Below, piece after piece: positions 28,174 through 36,692 of a stretch of DNA of 64,000 nt. The notes beneath the pieces are model-generated. The model had not been told where the DNA came from. It was given only the letters and a program-made list of their open reading frames with translations, and ran no database searches. A program made the position numbers and the translations under genes. Source of the stretch: Chitinophaga pinensis (GTDB lineage Bacteria; Bacteroidota; Bacteroidia; Chitinophagales; Chitinophagaceae); contig CAMCAY010000001.1 in assembly GCA_945872815.1 (NCBI GenBank), positions 62,001 through 126,000 of the forward strand. Reading direction: 5' to 3'. The first letter of the stretch is position 1. Every line of letters begins with the position of its first letter.

Positions 28174-28280
28174 ATTTGAATACTTAAAAGAATGATTTAA
28201 AGAACTATTGCTGCATTAAAAACATAAATCTGACTGATAAATTTAAAACACTGTTAATTATTTGCAGCTTCGTAATGTAA

Positions 28281-29213
28281 TTATTGGGCATTATGAATTA
28301 ATTGTTTTAAAATACTATCAATTTTCAAAGTCAACTTTTTTGACCCTGTAATATTTAAATGGTCCGCATCAAAAAAATCTGCAGCTGTAAAATTGATGTT
28401 GTTGTTAACGTCAATATAATATACTTCAGAATTGCTTTTAACAATATTATTAATTGTTCTATCAATCAATTGGATTTTTTTATAATCAAGGAGATTTTTA
28501 TATTCATCTCTGCATGGAGTAGAAAGTATGAATAATTTCAAATTATATATTTTACAAAAAGAAATAATTTGAATTAATGATTCAATATTTAGATTAAAGT
28601 TTTCGATATTGTATGGCCTATGTCTAATGGCTGCAGTTTTTCCAGATTCTATAAAATTCTGATTAGGATTTTGACCATAGGTGATACAATATCCTAAATC
28701 GGTGCAAGAAAAATCAGGAAGTTTCCAATAATAGTGATTCCAAAATTTATGTGCGGAATTTCTCATTGTGCCGTTTAAAATTTCAAAATTGTTTTCAGGT
28801 TTGTAGCTTGTATTGATTCCAAAATACATGTTGTAGTACTTAACCCTCCAGCTTTCATTTCTGTCATTTTCTAGTCTCCTGAAAATGTTTGAAAAATCAA
28901 TATTAATAATGATATAGCGTAGACTGTCGAATTGATTTTCATACTTTTTTAAAACTTCATAATCATAATCCAGCGACTGAGAAACCTGTGCAGCATTGTA
29001 TGAATTAATACTCATGTATTCTGGATTAATACCTAACACCGTATGAGAGTTTCCTAAAAACAATGCTTTTAATTTGTTGGAGTTGCTGTCAAGGTAATTT
29101 TTTTTAAATTGATATTCATTAGGAATATTTCTTAGCATTATCTCAGAAGTAAATAGTAAAATATATAGCGGAACCAGAAAGCAGAATATTTTAAAGATCA
29201 ATTTTTTATCCAC
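28281..29213 (-). CDS. Membrane-anchored SGNH/AlgJ-like protein, copy 2
   Basis: A 310-residue paralogue with an N-terminal anchor helix (about residues 7-27), LFLGNSHTV containing Ser56/His57, and DADHLNITG containing Asp282/His285. It shares with the other copies the block LRNIPN, a YLDSNSNK stretch, the paired lysine-tyrosine segment (WRVKYYNM) and the AAIRHR segment before the second half. It lies 107 bases from copy 1 and 18 bases from the frameshifted copy 3. The catalytic residues are intact. Confidence 0.75.
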   Translation of the reverse strand: MDKKLIFKIFCFLVPLYILLFTSEIMLRNIPNEYQFKKNYLDSNSNKLKALFLGNSHTVLGINPEYMSINSYNAAQVSQSLDYDYEVLKKYENQFDSLRYIIINIDFSNIFRRLENDRNESWRVKYYNMYFGINTSYKPENNFEILNGTMRNSAHKFWNHYYWKLPDFSCTDLGYCITYGQNPNQNFIESGKTAAIRHRPYNIENFNLNIESLIQIISFCKIYNLKLFILSTPCRDEYKNLLDYKKIQLIDRTINNIVKSNSEVYYIDVNNNINFTAADFFDADHLNITGSKKLTLKIDSILKQLIHNAQ

Positions 29214-29231
29214 AATAATCTATTTGTACAT

Positions 29232-30172
29232 TTAATGTAGCAGTTGATTTATTTTAAAGGTTAGTTTTTCAGCACCTTTTTCATTTAGATGATCTGAATC
29301 AAAGAAATCTTCAGTATGAAAACTTGTGTCAATGAGAAAATTATAATAGGCAACATTTTTATTCGTTTTTGATATAGAATCAGCAATATTGATTGTTTTC
29401 GAAATTTGATATTTATCTAAGTGTTTTACGTAAGATTTATGCGCAGGCATTGTAATAAAAATCAACTTAATATTTTTACGATTGGTATATCTCAAAATCG
29501 AATCTATTATCACTATGCTTGAGGAAACTTTTTATTGTTAATTGAATGCTGAACAAATGCCCTAAAACTACCATTATCAATCATTTCCTTTTGTATGGGA
29601 TAATTATCGTTAAATGAATTTCCCAGATTTTTACAATATTTATGAGATATTGAATTTGTATAAAATCGAATTATTCTAGAAATATTTGCAGAAAACTTGT
29701 TGTTTAAAATTTCAAAATAATAAGAAATTTTAAAGCCTTGATGCATTCCGTAATAAATATTATAATTCTTGATTCTGTTTTCCTCCCAACCATCTGAAAA
29801 TCTTGTAAATAATGTAAAATAATCGATTGGGATAACTAGATATTTCAAGTTTTTAAACCTAGTTGAATACTTTTCAATTAACATATAATCATAGTCAATT
29901 GTTTGACTGCCATGAGATGCTTTAAAAGATCTTAATTGTATAAATGCGGGGTTAATATCATAAGACACATGAGAGTTTCCTAAAAACAGCACTTCGATTT
30001 TTTCGGCATTTTCATCAAGGTATTTTCTTTTGTATGAATAATCGTTTGGAATATTTCTCAATATTAGTTCTATGGTCACAAGAAATATAAACAATGGTAA
30101 TAAAAAGAAAAATAATTTAATTGTCCATTTTTTTATTGAATAACCTAATTGTAGATTTTGAATATAAATCAA
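29232..30172 (-). pseudogene. SGNH/AlgJ-like protein, copy 3, split by a frameshift
   Basis: The 5' part (29513-30172) encodes 219 residues with the anchor helix and LFLGNSHVS (Ser67), then stops shortly after RAFVQHSINNKKFPQA. The remainder of the family (from IVIIDSILRYTNRKN to the DSDHLNEKG triad end) continues in the -1 frame to 29232. Inserting one A into the A5 run (T5 at 29529-29533 on the plus strand) rejoins the frames exactly where the paralogues align. The second half could start only at a GTG (29511-29513). Either this is a recent disruption, a sequencing error at a homopolymer, or a phase-variable switch. The nucleophile and the Asp/His pair are now on separate frames. Confidence 0.78.
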
Positions 30173-31074
30173 TGTAAAAGTTGATTTACTTTAAGTGAGA
30201 ATTTTTTAGCCCCTTTTTCATTCAGGTGATCTGAATCAAAAAAATCATCGTAATCAAATGCGCTGTCTGTGGTATAATTATAGTAAATGGTTTTATTATT
30301 TTTAATTATGTCATTCAATATTATTCTATTCTTTTCAATATTTTTATTTTCTAAATATTCAAAATAATCTTTTGTAACTGGTGTTGAAAGTAATATTACA
30401 GTAAAATTATTTTCATTAGCAGCTCCAAGTATGATTTTTAAATAATTTAGATTCTCCTTTAAGAAATCTTTAGTTAGGATTTTATGTCTTTCTGATGCTT
30501 TAATCGTAGATTCTCTAATATTATTTGGCAACGAGGTTTGAGTGTTTTTCAACCAACCCAATTGACTGCACATTATGTATTTTTTATTTTTTAAAAAATG
30601 GCATATAATCCTTTTAATGTTGTCTTGAAATTTTCCACCCGCCAATTCAAAGTTGTTTTTAAGAAGAAAACTAGAATTAATACTATAATAGATATTATAA
30701 TATTTTTCTCTCCAGCATTCAGTCGAAGTTTTCATTTTAGAATAAAATGTATAATCGTCAAGTCCAATAACAACATATTTGAGGTGCTTTAATTTTTTTT
30801 GGTACTTATGAAAAATTCTATAGTCAAATTCTAATGTTTGAGAATAATGTGCTGCATTAAAAGACTTCTTTCTCATAAATACAGGGTCTATGCCGTAATA
30901 AATATGAGAGTTTCCTAAAAACAACACTTCTATTTTTTCGGCATTTTCATCAAGGTATTTTCTTTTGTAAGAATAATCGTTGGGAATATTCCTTAATAAA
31001 TACTCTATTGATATTAGCATTATAATAATTGGGAAAATAAAAATAAAAGAATTAACTAGAAACTTTTTAATCAT
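30169..31074 (-). CDS. Membrane-anchored SGNH/AlgJ-like protein, copy 4
   Basis: A 301-residue protein with an N-terminal helix (about residues 8-26), LFLGNSHIYY (Ser56/His57) and DSDHLNEKG (Asp280/His283). A stretch of about 30 residues around LRNIPNDYSYKRKYLDENA is identical to copy 3 and 94% identical in DNA, whereas the middle has diverged, suggesting gene conversion. It overlaps copy 3 by 4 bases. Predicted periplasmic O-acyltransfer or esterase activity on the glycan, together with the MBOAT protein at 25674-27137. Confidence 0.76.
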   Translation of the reverse strand: MIKKFLVNSFIFIFPIIIMLISIEYLLRNIPNDYSYKRKYLDENAEKIEVLFLGNSHIYYGIDPVFMRKKSFNAAHYSQTLEFDYRIFHKYQKKLKHLKYVVIGLDDYTFYSKMKTSTECWREKYYNIYYSINSSFLLKNNFELAGGKFQDNIKRIICHFLKNKKYIMCSQLGWLKNTQTSLPNNIRESTIKASERHKILTKDFLKENLNYLKIILGAANENNFTVILLSTPVTKDYFEYLENKNIEKNRIILNDIIKNNKTIYYNYTTDSAFDYDDFFDSDHLNEKGAKKFSLKVNQLLH

Positions 31075-31099
31075 ATTAATTCAAAATGACTACTAGCAA

Positions 31100-32263
31100 T
31101 CATAAAGATAATTTGTATCGTTCTTTTATAGTTTCTATTATTGGCTTCATAGCTTTTCTACCAGCAAATTCGGTTGTTGACAAGCGATATCCCTTTGCAG
31201 CAATTTCCTCCCTTTCTATTTCATTTTTCAAATAATAATCAATTTTATATAAACAGTCGTCTGCATCAATAAAAGTTTTTAATACTCCCATTGATTCAAG
31301 TTTTTCGAGATCATTTGAAAATCTTGTAAGCAATAAACTTCCCGCACTCAACACCTCCTTTATTCTGATATTTGATGCTCCACCTTTTGCATTAAATGGA
31401 TAATCATTCAATACAATTTTGGATTGTTGATAAATATCAAACATTTTGGTACCTGCTGCATATCCTTGCCATGTTCTTTTTAGATTCGGAAAATTCTCTA
31501 TCATATCTCCTTTAATGCCCCACCATTTGAAATCTACGGATGACGCTACTTTTTCAAAAAGTTCGGTTTTTTGAAGCTGAACTTTTGTTCCCAGTACGCC
31601 AATAAAAGTTACATCATATTTTTTCGGGCCTGTATATTTTTCCAGCTCTACCGCGCCATACTCAAAGAGTTCAGAATCTATACCATTGGCGTTGAAATAA
31701 TTTTTATACTCAGGAAACAACGTAAATATCAAATTGGAAAAATCCATTCTCCAATTTTTTAGTCCTACCATATTACATCCCACAAGAGAAACAATGAAAT
31801 ATTTTTTTTTCAATCCTTCAAACATCAGGTTGCTCATTCCAATGGGCTCTCTGATAAAAATAATATCGGGTTTGTAATATTCTATAAACCTCCATGCATA
31901 CGACTCACCCAATATCCAATCTCTTGTGAACTTATCGGTAAATGAATTGAATACATCTTTCAAAGTAGCGTGATAGTATGCTTTTCTTTTCTTTTTAGAA
32001 AAAATATCAAATGGAGATAGTCTTATTCCCGAATGTTTTTTTACCTTATTGAAGTAAACAATGTCCTGAAAATAATAATCCAACACCTCCCAACCTTCTC
32101 TGCGAAATTCATTTGTAATGACTTCTCCATAACCCATTTTTTGTTGATGAATCCAATCGACATATTCATGAAGATTCATTTTATCAATCAACGCAGCGTT
32201 TTCCTTCTGAATTTCTTTAAAATATTCTTCAGGATACAGTAAATCGAATTTTAGAACTTTCAA
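31100..32263 (-). CDS. CgeB-like glycosyltransferase (GT-B type)
   Basis: The 387-residue protein has no GT2 motif but shows the bacterial CgeB/DUF3880-like GT-B order. The N-terminal domain includes DIIFIREPIGMSNLMF and LVGCNMVGL. The C-terminal Glyco_trans_1_2 domain follows from about residue 210: YDVTFIGVLG, WWGIKGD, YQQSKIVLNDYPFN, and GGASNIRIKEVLSAGSLLLT, the donor-binding segment. Such enzymes occur in spore-coat and glycan clusters. The family call is good and the sugar is unknown. It starts 35 bases after the stop of the upstream GT4 gene. Confidence 0.8.
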   Translation of the reverse strand: MKVLKFDLLYPEEYFKEIQKENAALIDKMNLHEYVDWIHQQKMGYGEVITNEFRREGWEVLDYYFQDIVYFNKVKKHSGIRLSPFDIFSKKKRKAYYHATLKDVFNSFTDKFTRDWILGESYAWRFIEYYKPDIIFIREPIGMSNLMFEGLKKKYFIVSLVGCNMVGLKNWRMDFSNLIFTLFPEYKNYFNANGIDSELFEYGAVELEKYTGPKKYDVTFIGVLGTKVQLQKTELFEKVASSVDFKWWGIKGDMIENFPNLKRTWQGYAAGTKMFDIYQQSKIVLNDYPFNAKGGASNIRIKEVLSAGSLLLTRFSNDLEKLESMGVLKTFIDADDCLYKIDYYLKNEIEREEIAAKGYRLSTTEFAGRKAMKPIIETIKERYKLSL

Positions 32264-32297
32264 CTTATATGTTTCTTTTTATTTGCGTTTTATTAAT

Positions 32298-33404
32298 TTA
32301 AATAGCAGCCGCTTTTTTTAGTACTTGTTTTAATTCACTCAAATTTTTTTCTAAAGAAAAATTGTCTTTAATGTTTTTTCTTCCGGCCTCTCCCAGTTTT
32401 CTGGCTAATTCAGGTTGCTCAATTAATTCTATCATATATTCAGCCATCTTTTTTACATCAAATTCCTCTACCAAAAAACCTGTTTGTCCATGTATGATAA
32501 CATCGTTTATTCCTGCATGTTTGGTTGCAATTACAGGAAGTGATGCTGCAGAGGCCTCCATCACGGCGACTGGAGTTCCTTCGCAGTCACCATTAAATGC
32601 AACAACCGAATGTTGCACAAAAGCAACTGATTCATTTAGGTTGTTTCTAATAACTTCAGGAGTTAAAATGCCCCTGAATTCAACTTTATTTTTAATTCCC
32701 CACAACTCAGCTAAATGTTTACAAACAGACAGCAATTCTCCTTCTCCAATCATCACCAAATTTGAATCTGGATATTTTTCGTTTACAATTTTAAATGCAG
32801 CCAATGTCAAATGTGGTGCTTTTTTTTCGACAAATCTTCCGATGGCTATAAATTGATTTTTAATTGCAATAGGCTTTACTTGGAAGAATTCAATGGATGG
32901 ACCACAGGGTGATAAATTAATTTTTTCTATTGGACAGCCGAGTTCAATCAAATCAATTATCATTTTTTTGGAAACAGCCACCACCGCTGAGGCGTAATTA
33001 AATAGATCTTTATATTTATTTTTGAAATGGTGAATCGTGGTTTTTTCAGTTGCATCATAACCATGAAAGTGAGGAACTAATGGGATTTGTAGATGATTAC
33101 ATATTTTTAAAACAGCTACTGCTGTTGGCCCGTATTCTGCAAGCACAACATTTATGTTGTTTTTTTTAAAACTTTTATAAACTGCATATTCGTTTGATGA
33201 AAATGCAGTTTCTCTACCAAATTTTTTATTTATTAGGTTTTTAAATCTGTAAATTTTACTAGTATGTAATTTTCCATGTCCTTCTAAATACATTGGGACA
33301 CTTCCGCCGTAATAAAAAAAAACCTTTTCATTTATTTTTTTATGCTGTTGAATAAATGTCTCTGAATAAGCATTGAAAGACGGGCTAATAATTGCAACAT
33401 TCAT
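32298..33404 (-). CDS. GT4-family glycosyltransferase
   Basis: About 368 residues. The start is placed at MNVAIISPSFNAYSETF (ATG 33402-33404), because the longer frame to 33527 would overlap the ABC-transporter ATPase by 89 bases and adds no family sequence. GT-B motifs are present: PLVPHFHGYDA, VAVSKKMI, LSPCGPSIEFF, AIGRFVEKKAPHLTLAAF and EGTPVAVMEASAASLPVIAT, the E-x7-E donor phosphate site. It is paralogous to the GT4 at 34735-35826; the two flank the ATPase gene. Retaining transfer from a nucleotide sugar in the cytoplasm is expected. Confidence 0.9.
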   Translation of the reverse strand: MNVAIISPSFNAYSETFIQQHKKINEKVFFYYGGSVPMYLEGHGKLHTSKIYRFKNLINKKFGRETAFSSNEYAVYKSFKKNNINVVLAEYGPTAVAVLKICNHLQIPLVPHFHGYDATEKTTIHHFKNKYKDLFNYASAVVAVSKKMIIDLIELGCPIEKINLSPCGPSIEFFQVKPIAIKNQFIAIGRFVEKKAPHLTLAAFKIVNEKYPDSNLVMIGEGELLSVCKHLAELWGIKNKVEFRGILTPEVIRNNLNESVAFVQHSVVAFNGDCEGTPVAVMEASAASLPVIATKHAGINDVIIHGQTGFLVEEFDVKKMAEYMIELIEQPELARKLGEAGRKNIKDNFSLEKNLSELKQVLKKAAAI

Positions 33405-33438
33405 TGAAGTAAATATGGATTGGTAGAAATTTCTTTTG

Positions 33439-34710
33439 TTATGCAGAAATGTTTTCCCATTGAAATTTTGGACGAATGTATCCTGGTTCTCTTCCCAAAT
33501 AAGACCCAATTTCTCTCGATTGATCAACTACTGTAAATGCAAATACTTCTTTCTCGATAATTACTGCTTTTCGTTTGTCCTGAATTAAAAAGAATGATAG
33601 ATTGTAGTTCCCGGATTGAAAAAAACTATTTGGAAAAAAGCAAGTCAATTCATTTCGACCTTTATTTAAAGTCATATTATTTGAACTGGAAAAAGAAAAC
33701 AATGTATCTCCTGCATCATTATTCAAGTGATACGTTACATGATATCTTTGTGGATTTTCATCGTAAATTTCAAACAAAGTTGTTAATCCCAATTGATCGC
33801 TCTCAATTAATGGATCAGAGTAATTCGAGTTTAATCCTTTGATTCTTATTTCGTGTAATTTGAAACTATTTTCAAATGCAATCGAATTGTATTTTTTGGT
33901 ATTTGATGTTTCTTGAACTTCACCTCCAAGATATTTTCCTATGCATTTTGCGGTTTCACCTATATGTTCAATTCCCCCATTGTTCAATAAAATTGCTCTG
34001 TTACACAAAGTTTTTACAGCAGCCATATTATGACTAACAAACAATACGGTTCGTCCTTCATTTTTACTGATTTCTTGCATTCTGCTGAGACATTTTTTTT
34101 GAAACTCTACATCCCCCACAGCCAACACCTCATCCACAATCAATATTTCGGGCTCTAAATATGCTGCCACAGCAAACCCTAATCTGACAATCATTCCACT
34201 ACTGTATCTTTTTACAGGCGTATCTATATATGCTGCCACGCCCGCGAAATCTATTATTTGATCGAATTTTTTTTGAATTTCCCATTTCCTCATTCCTAAA
34301 ATTGCTCCATTCATAAAAACATTTTCTCTCCCTGTTAAATCAGGATGAAACCCAGTTCCAACTTCCAACAAGCTCGCAATTCTTCCTTTGATTTTTATTT
34401 GTCCTGTTGTAGGAGAGGTGATTTTTGTTATAATTTTCAATAAAGTACTTTTACCTGCTCCATTTCTTCCGATAATACCGATAACTTCTCCTTCTTTTAC
34501 TTCAAAATTGATATCCTTTAATGCCCAAACAAAATCCATCGTGTCTTTACTAGTTCTATCATTAATTTGACCAATTTTTAAAAACGGATCTTCATTGCCC
34601 CTTATTTTGTGCCAGAACCGATTTAAATCATCTTTTATGGTTCCTCTGCCTACATCCCCTAAGCGATACAATTTTGAAAGGTTTTCTACTGCAATTGATT
34701 GTTGTGACAT
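33439..34710 (-). CDS. wzt: Polysaccharide ABC exporter ATPase with Wzt C-terminal domain
   Basis: The 423-residue ABC ATPase has Walker A GRNGAGKS (residues 81-88), the signature YSSGM (169-173), Walker B ILIVDEVLAVGD (189-200) and the switch His227. A C-terminal beta-rich domain (about 265-423) follows, as in Wzt proteins that recognise the modified chain end. It pairs with the ABC-2 permease at 42168-43031 to move a lipid-linked polysaccharide across the inner membrane. The extra domain suggests a terminal modification signals export, and methyltransferases in the cluster are candidates. Unusually, the permease gene is about 7.5 kb away rather than adjacent. Confidence 0.92.
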   Translation of the reverse strand: MSQQSIAVENLSKLYRLGDVGRGTIKDDLNRFWHKIRGNEDPFLKIGQINDRTSKDTMDFVWALKDINFEVKEGEVIGIIGRNGAGKSTLLKIITKITSPTTGQIKIKGRIASLLEVGTGFHPDLTGRENVFMNGAILGMRKWEIQKKFDQIIDFAGVAAYIDTPVKRYSSGMIVRLGFAVAAYLEPEILIVDEVLAVGDVEFQKKCLSRMQEISKNEGRTVLFVSHNMAAVKTLCNRAILLNNGGIEHIGETAKCIGKYLGGEVQETSNTKKYNSIAFENSFKLHEIRIKGLNSNYSDPLIESDQLGLTTLFEIYDENPQRYHVTYHLNNDAGDTLFSFSSSNNMTLNKGRNELTCFFPNSFFQSGNYNLSFFLIQDKRKAVIIEKEVFAFTVVDQSREIGSYLGREPGYIRPKFQWENISA

Positions 34711-34734
34711 TTTATTATTTTACTAGAATTTTAT

Positions 34735-35826
34735 TTAACGCTGTTTTTCATAGGCATCAGTTAAAATAAGTTTCAAGTTGTTTATGCTTTTGTCCATTGT
34801 AAAATTTGTTTCTATTTTTTTTCTAGCGTTTTCTCCAATTTCTTTTGAAAGACTAGGCAGTGAAAATATTTCAATTATTTTTTTAGACATTGTATCAATA
34901 TCTCCTTCTATAACTAAATATCCATTTTCTCCATCATTTACAATATCCTGAATTCCCGCATGGGCTGTTGCTACAATGGGTAAACCGATCGCGGATGCTT
35001 CCAAAATAGAGTTTGGTGTGCCTTCGGAATCTCCATCAAAAGCTTCAACGGAATGCTGAACATATACCACACTTTCACTCATTTTTTTTAAAACTTCTTC
35101 ATGATTTAACTCCCCCAATAAAAAAATAGATTTGTTTAATTTTTTGGCATCAATTATTCTTTGACAAGCTTCAAATAAATATCCATCACCTGCAATATAT
35201 AAGTTTGCAGCAGGAAATAGATTCAACACCTTTTCAAATGCAAGAATCAATAAATACGGAGCTTTTTTATCCACAAATCGACCAACTGAAAATGCTTGTA
35301 GCATTTTTTTTTCTGTTTGCTTTATTGAATTTATTTTTTCGATATCGACTCCATAAACATTTAACTTTATTTTCTCTGCTGGAGCCCCAATTTCTATAAG
35401 TGCATTTCGCATTTTTAAAGAAACAACTATGATAGCGGAAGCGTATTCAAATAGTTTTTTATACCCTGCTTCGTAATTTTTAAGAATTTTCTTTCTATGC
35501 GCATCATGCCCATGGAAATGAACAACTAAAGGGATTTTCAAAAGCTTACAATAATGAACCGCATCTGCACCAACCATTCCGTATTCAGCAAGAACTATAT
35601 TTATTTTGTTTTTTTTAATTGTTCTCCTAAACTTAAGATACGTCAATATATCAATTGCTTTATTTTGAATTTTTCTGACAAAGTGATTGCTTTTGAAGTA
35701 ATTATTTATTTTTCCGAAATGATATAGATTAATGTAGGTGATCGCTATTTGATCAACATGATACCTAATGAAAGTTTCTGATGTGGATGGCCTTGAGCTA
35801 TTTAATAAAATTAACACCCTTGTCAT
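34735..35826 (-). CDS. GT4-family glycosyltransferase
   Basis: A 363-residue GT-B enzyme with PLVVHFHGHDA, VVSLKMRNALIEIG, LNVYGVDIEKI, SVGRFVDKKAPYLLILAF and EGTPNSILEASAIGLPIVAT (E-x7-E-type site). It is clearly paralogous to the GT4 on the other side of the ATPase gene: both share AEYG before the HFHG block and VQHSVEAFDGD near the donor site. It overlaps the downstream end of the upstream GT2 gene by 4 bases. Donor sugar unknown. Confidence 0.9.
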   Translation of the reverse strand: MTRVLILLNSSRPSTSETFIRYHVDQIAITYINLYHFGKINNYFKSNHFVRKIQNKAIDILTYLKFRRTIKKNKINIVLAEYGMVGADAVHYCKLLKIPLVVHFHGHDAHRKKILKNYEAGYKKLFEYASAIIVVSLKMRNALIEIGAPAEKIKLNVYGVDIEKINSIKQTEKKMLQAFSVGRFVDKKAPYLLILAFEKVLNLFPAANLYIAGDGYLFEACQRIIDAKKLNKSIFLLGELNHEEVLKKMSESVVYVQHSVEAFDGDSEGTPNSILEASAIGLPIVATAHAGIQDIVNDGENGYLVIEGDIDTMSKKIIEIFSLPSLSKEIGENARKKIETNFTMDKSINNLKLILTDAYEKQR

Positions 35827-36692
35827 TCCATTATTTTTTTATATAGTTTTGATAGTCTTTTTTTTATAGTTCTTATTTTCAAAATTAGGGGTGAGGAAGT
35901 GCTGCCCCTTTGTTGATGAATTTTGATGATTTTTTTGACTTTTTTATCAAACTTATATCCATGATATTCGTTTAGAAATTGCAGCAATTGAATTCTATCT
36001 TGATGAAAGTTATCGTTATGAATTGCAGAATTGGTAATGCCGCCTTCGTGTTTTCTATATACACTCATCACGCCGTCAACTTTTCCAAGTAATCCTTTTG
36101 ATGCAATAATAGAAAAAAGAGCCATGTCTCCGCTTTTGACTTTTGTAAGAAAAGGCTCAAACGTAAAACATTCTTTTTTAAACACAAATGAAGAGGTGTG
36201 GAAAGGAGCAAATAATGCTATGGTATCTTCTGCATTCATTGATTGCGGAAGTTTCTCTCTAAATAAATGTTCCGGCTTATCAATATTTGTATATTTAACC
36301 AAGGTATCATGGTAGCATCCAGAATAATCAGGATTAGCTTCCAGAAAATCAACTTGTTTTTGAAGTTTGTTTGGGTCTGTCCAGTAATCGTCTCCTTCAC
36401 AAAGTGCAATATATTTTCCTCTGCATCTCGGAAAATTATACTTTGCCATGAATGCTCGCTCACCTTTAGCATATTGATTTTCTTTTTGATAATAGGGAAA
36501 TATGATATTCGGAAATATTATTTGATACTCATCAATTATTTCTTTAGTACCATCTTTAGATGCGTCGTCATGAATGATAATTTCAAAGTCGAAGCTGGTT
36601 TTTTGTGATAAAATTCCTTCAAGGCATTGTCTTATAAATTCCTTTTGATTAAATGAAATACAACAAGCGCTTACTTTGACATTAACATCCAT
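35823..36692 (-). CDS. Family 2 glycosyltransferase
   Basis: A 289-residue GT2 with VSACCISFNQKEFIRQCLEG, IIHDDASKDGTKEI, ALCEGDDYWTDPNKLQKQV and SGDMALFSIIASKG. The EGDDYWT motif, with Glu preceding Gly-Asp-Asp, is a common variant in capsule GT2s. The C-terminal tail is short and basic. It overlaps the ATP-grasp gene upstream by 11 bases and the GT4 gene downstream by 4 bases, so translation is coupled. Specificity unknown. Confidence 0.9.
   Translation of the reverse strand: MDVNVKVSACCISFNQKEFIRQCLEGILSQKTSFDFEIIIHDDASKDGTKEIIDEYQIIFPNIIFPYYQKENQYAKGERAFMAKYNFPRCRGKYIALCEGDDYWTDPNKLQKQVDFLEANPDYSGCYHDTLVKYTNIDKPEHLFREKLPQSMNAEDTIALFAPFHTSSFVFKKECFTFEPFLTKVKSGDMALFSIIASKGLLGKVDGVMSVYRKHEGGITNSAIHNDNFHQDRIQLLQFLNEYHGYKFDKKVKKIIKIHQQRGSTSSPLILKIRTIKKRLSKLYKKIME

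Noticed and set aside
29232-29513. Independent small gene for the second half of SGNH copy 3
   Set aside because: It would need a GTG start in the middle of the paralogue alignment; frameshifting one base explains the data better.
29513-29545. Programmed -1 ribosomal frameshift at SGNH copy 3
   Set aside because: The site reads T AAA AAG, not a canonical X XXY YYZ heptamer with A AAA AAG, and no clear downstream stimulatory structure was seen, although a slip on AAG is not impossible.
32362-32856. 164-codon plus-strand ORF opposite the GT4 gene
   Set aside because: It is antisense to well-supported GT4 motifs, and its translation is low complexity with no domain.
33405-33527. N-terminal extension of the GT4 protein to 33527
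   Set aside because: It overlaps the ABC ATPase gene by 89 bases, and the extension is the reading of that gene's 3' end in another frame.
36267-36608. 113-codon plus-strand ORF opposite the GT2 gene
   Set aside because: It is antisense to clear GT2 motifs (DDASKDGT, EGDDYWT) and lacks supporting features.
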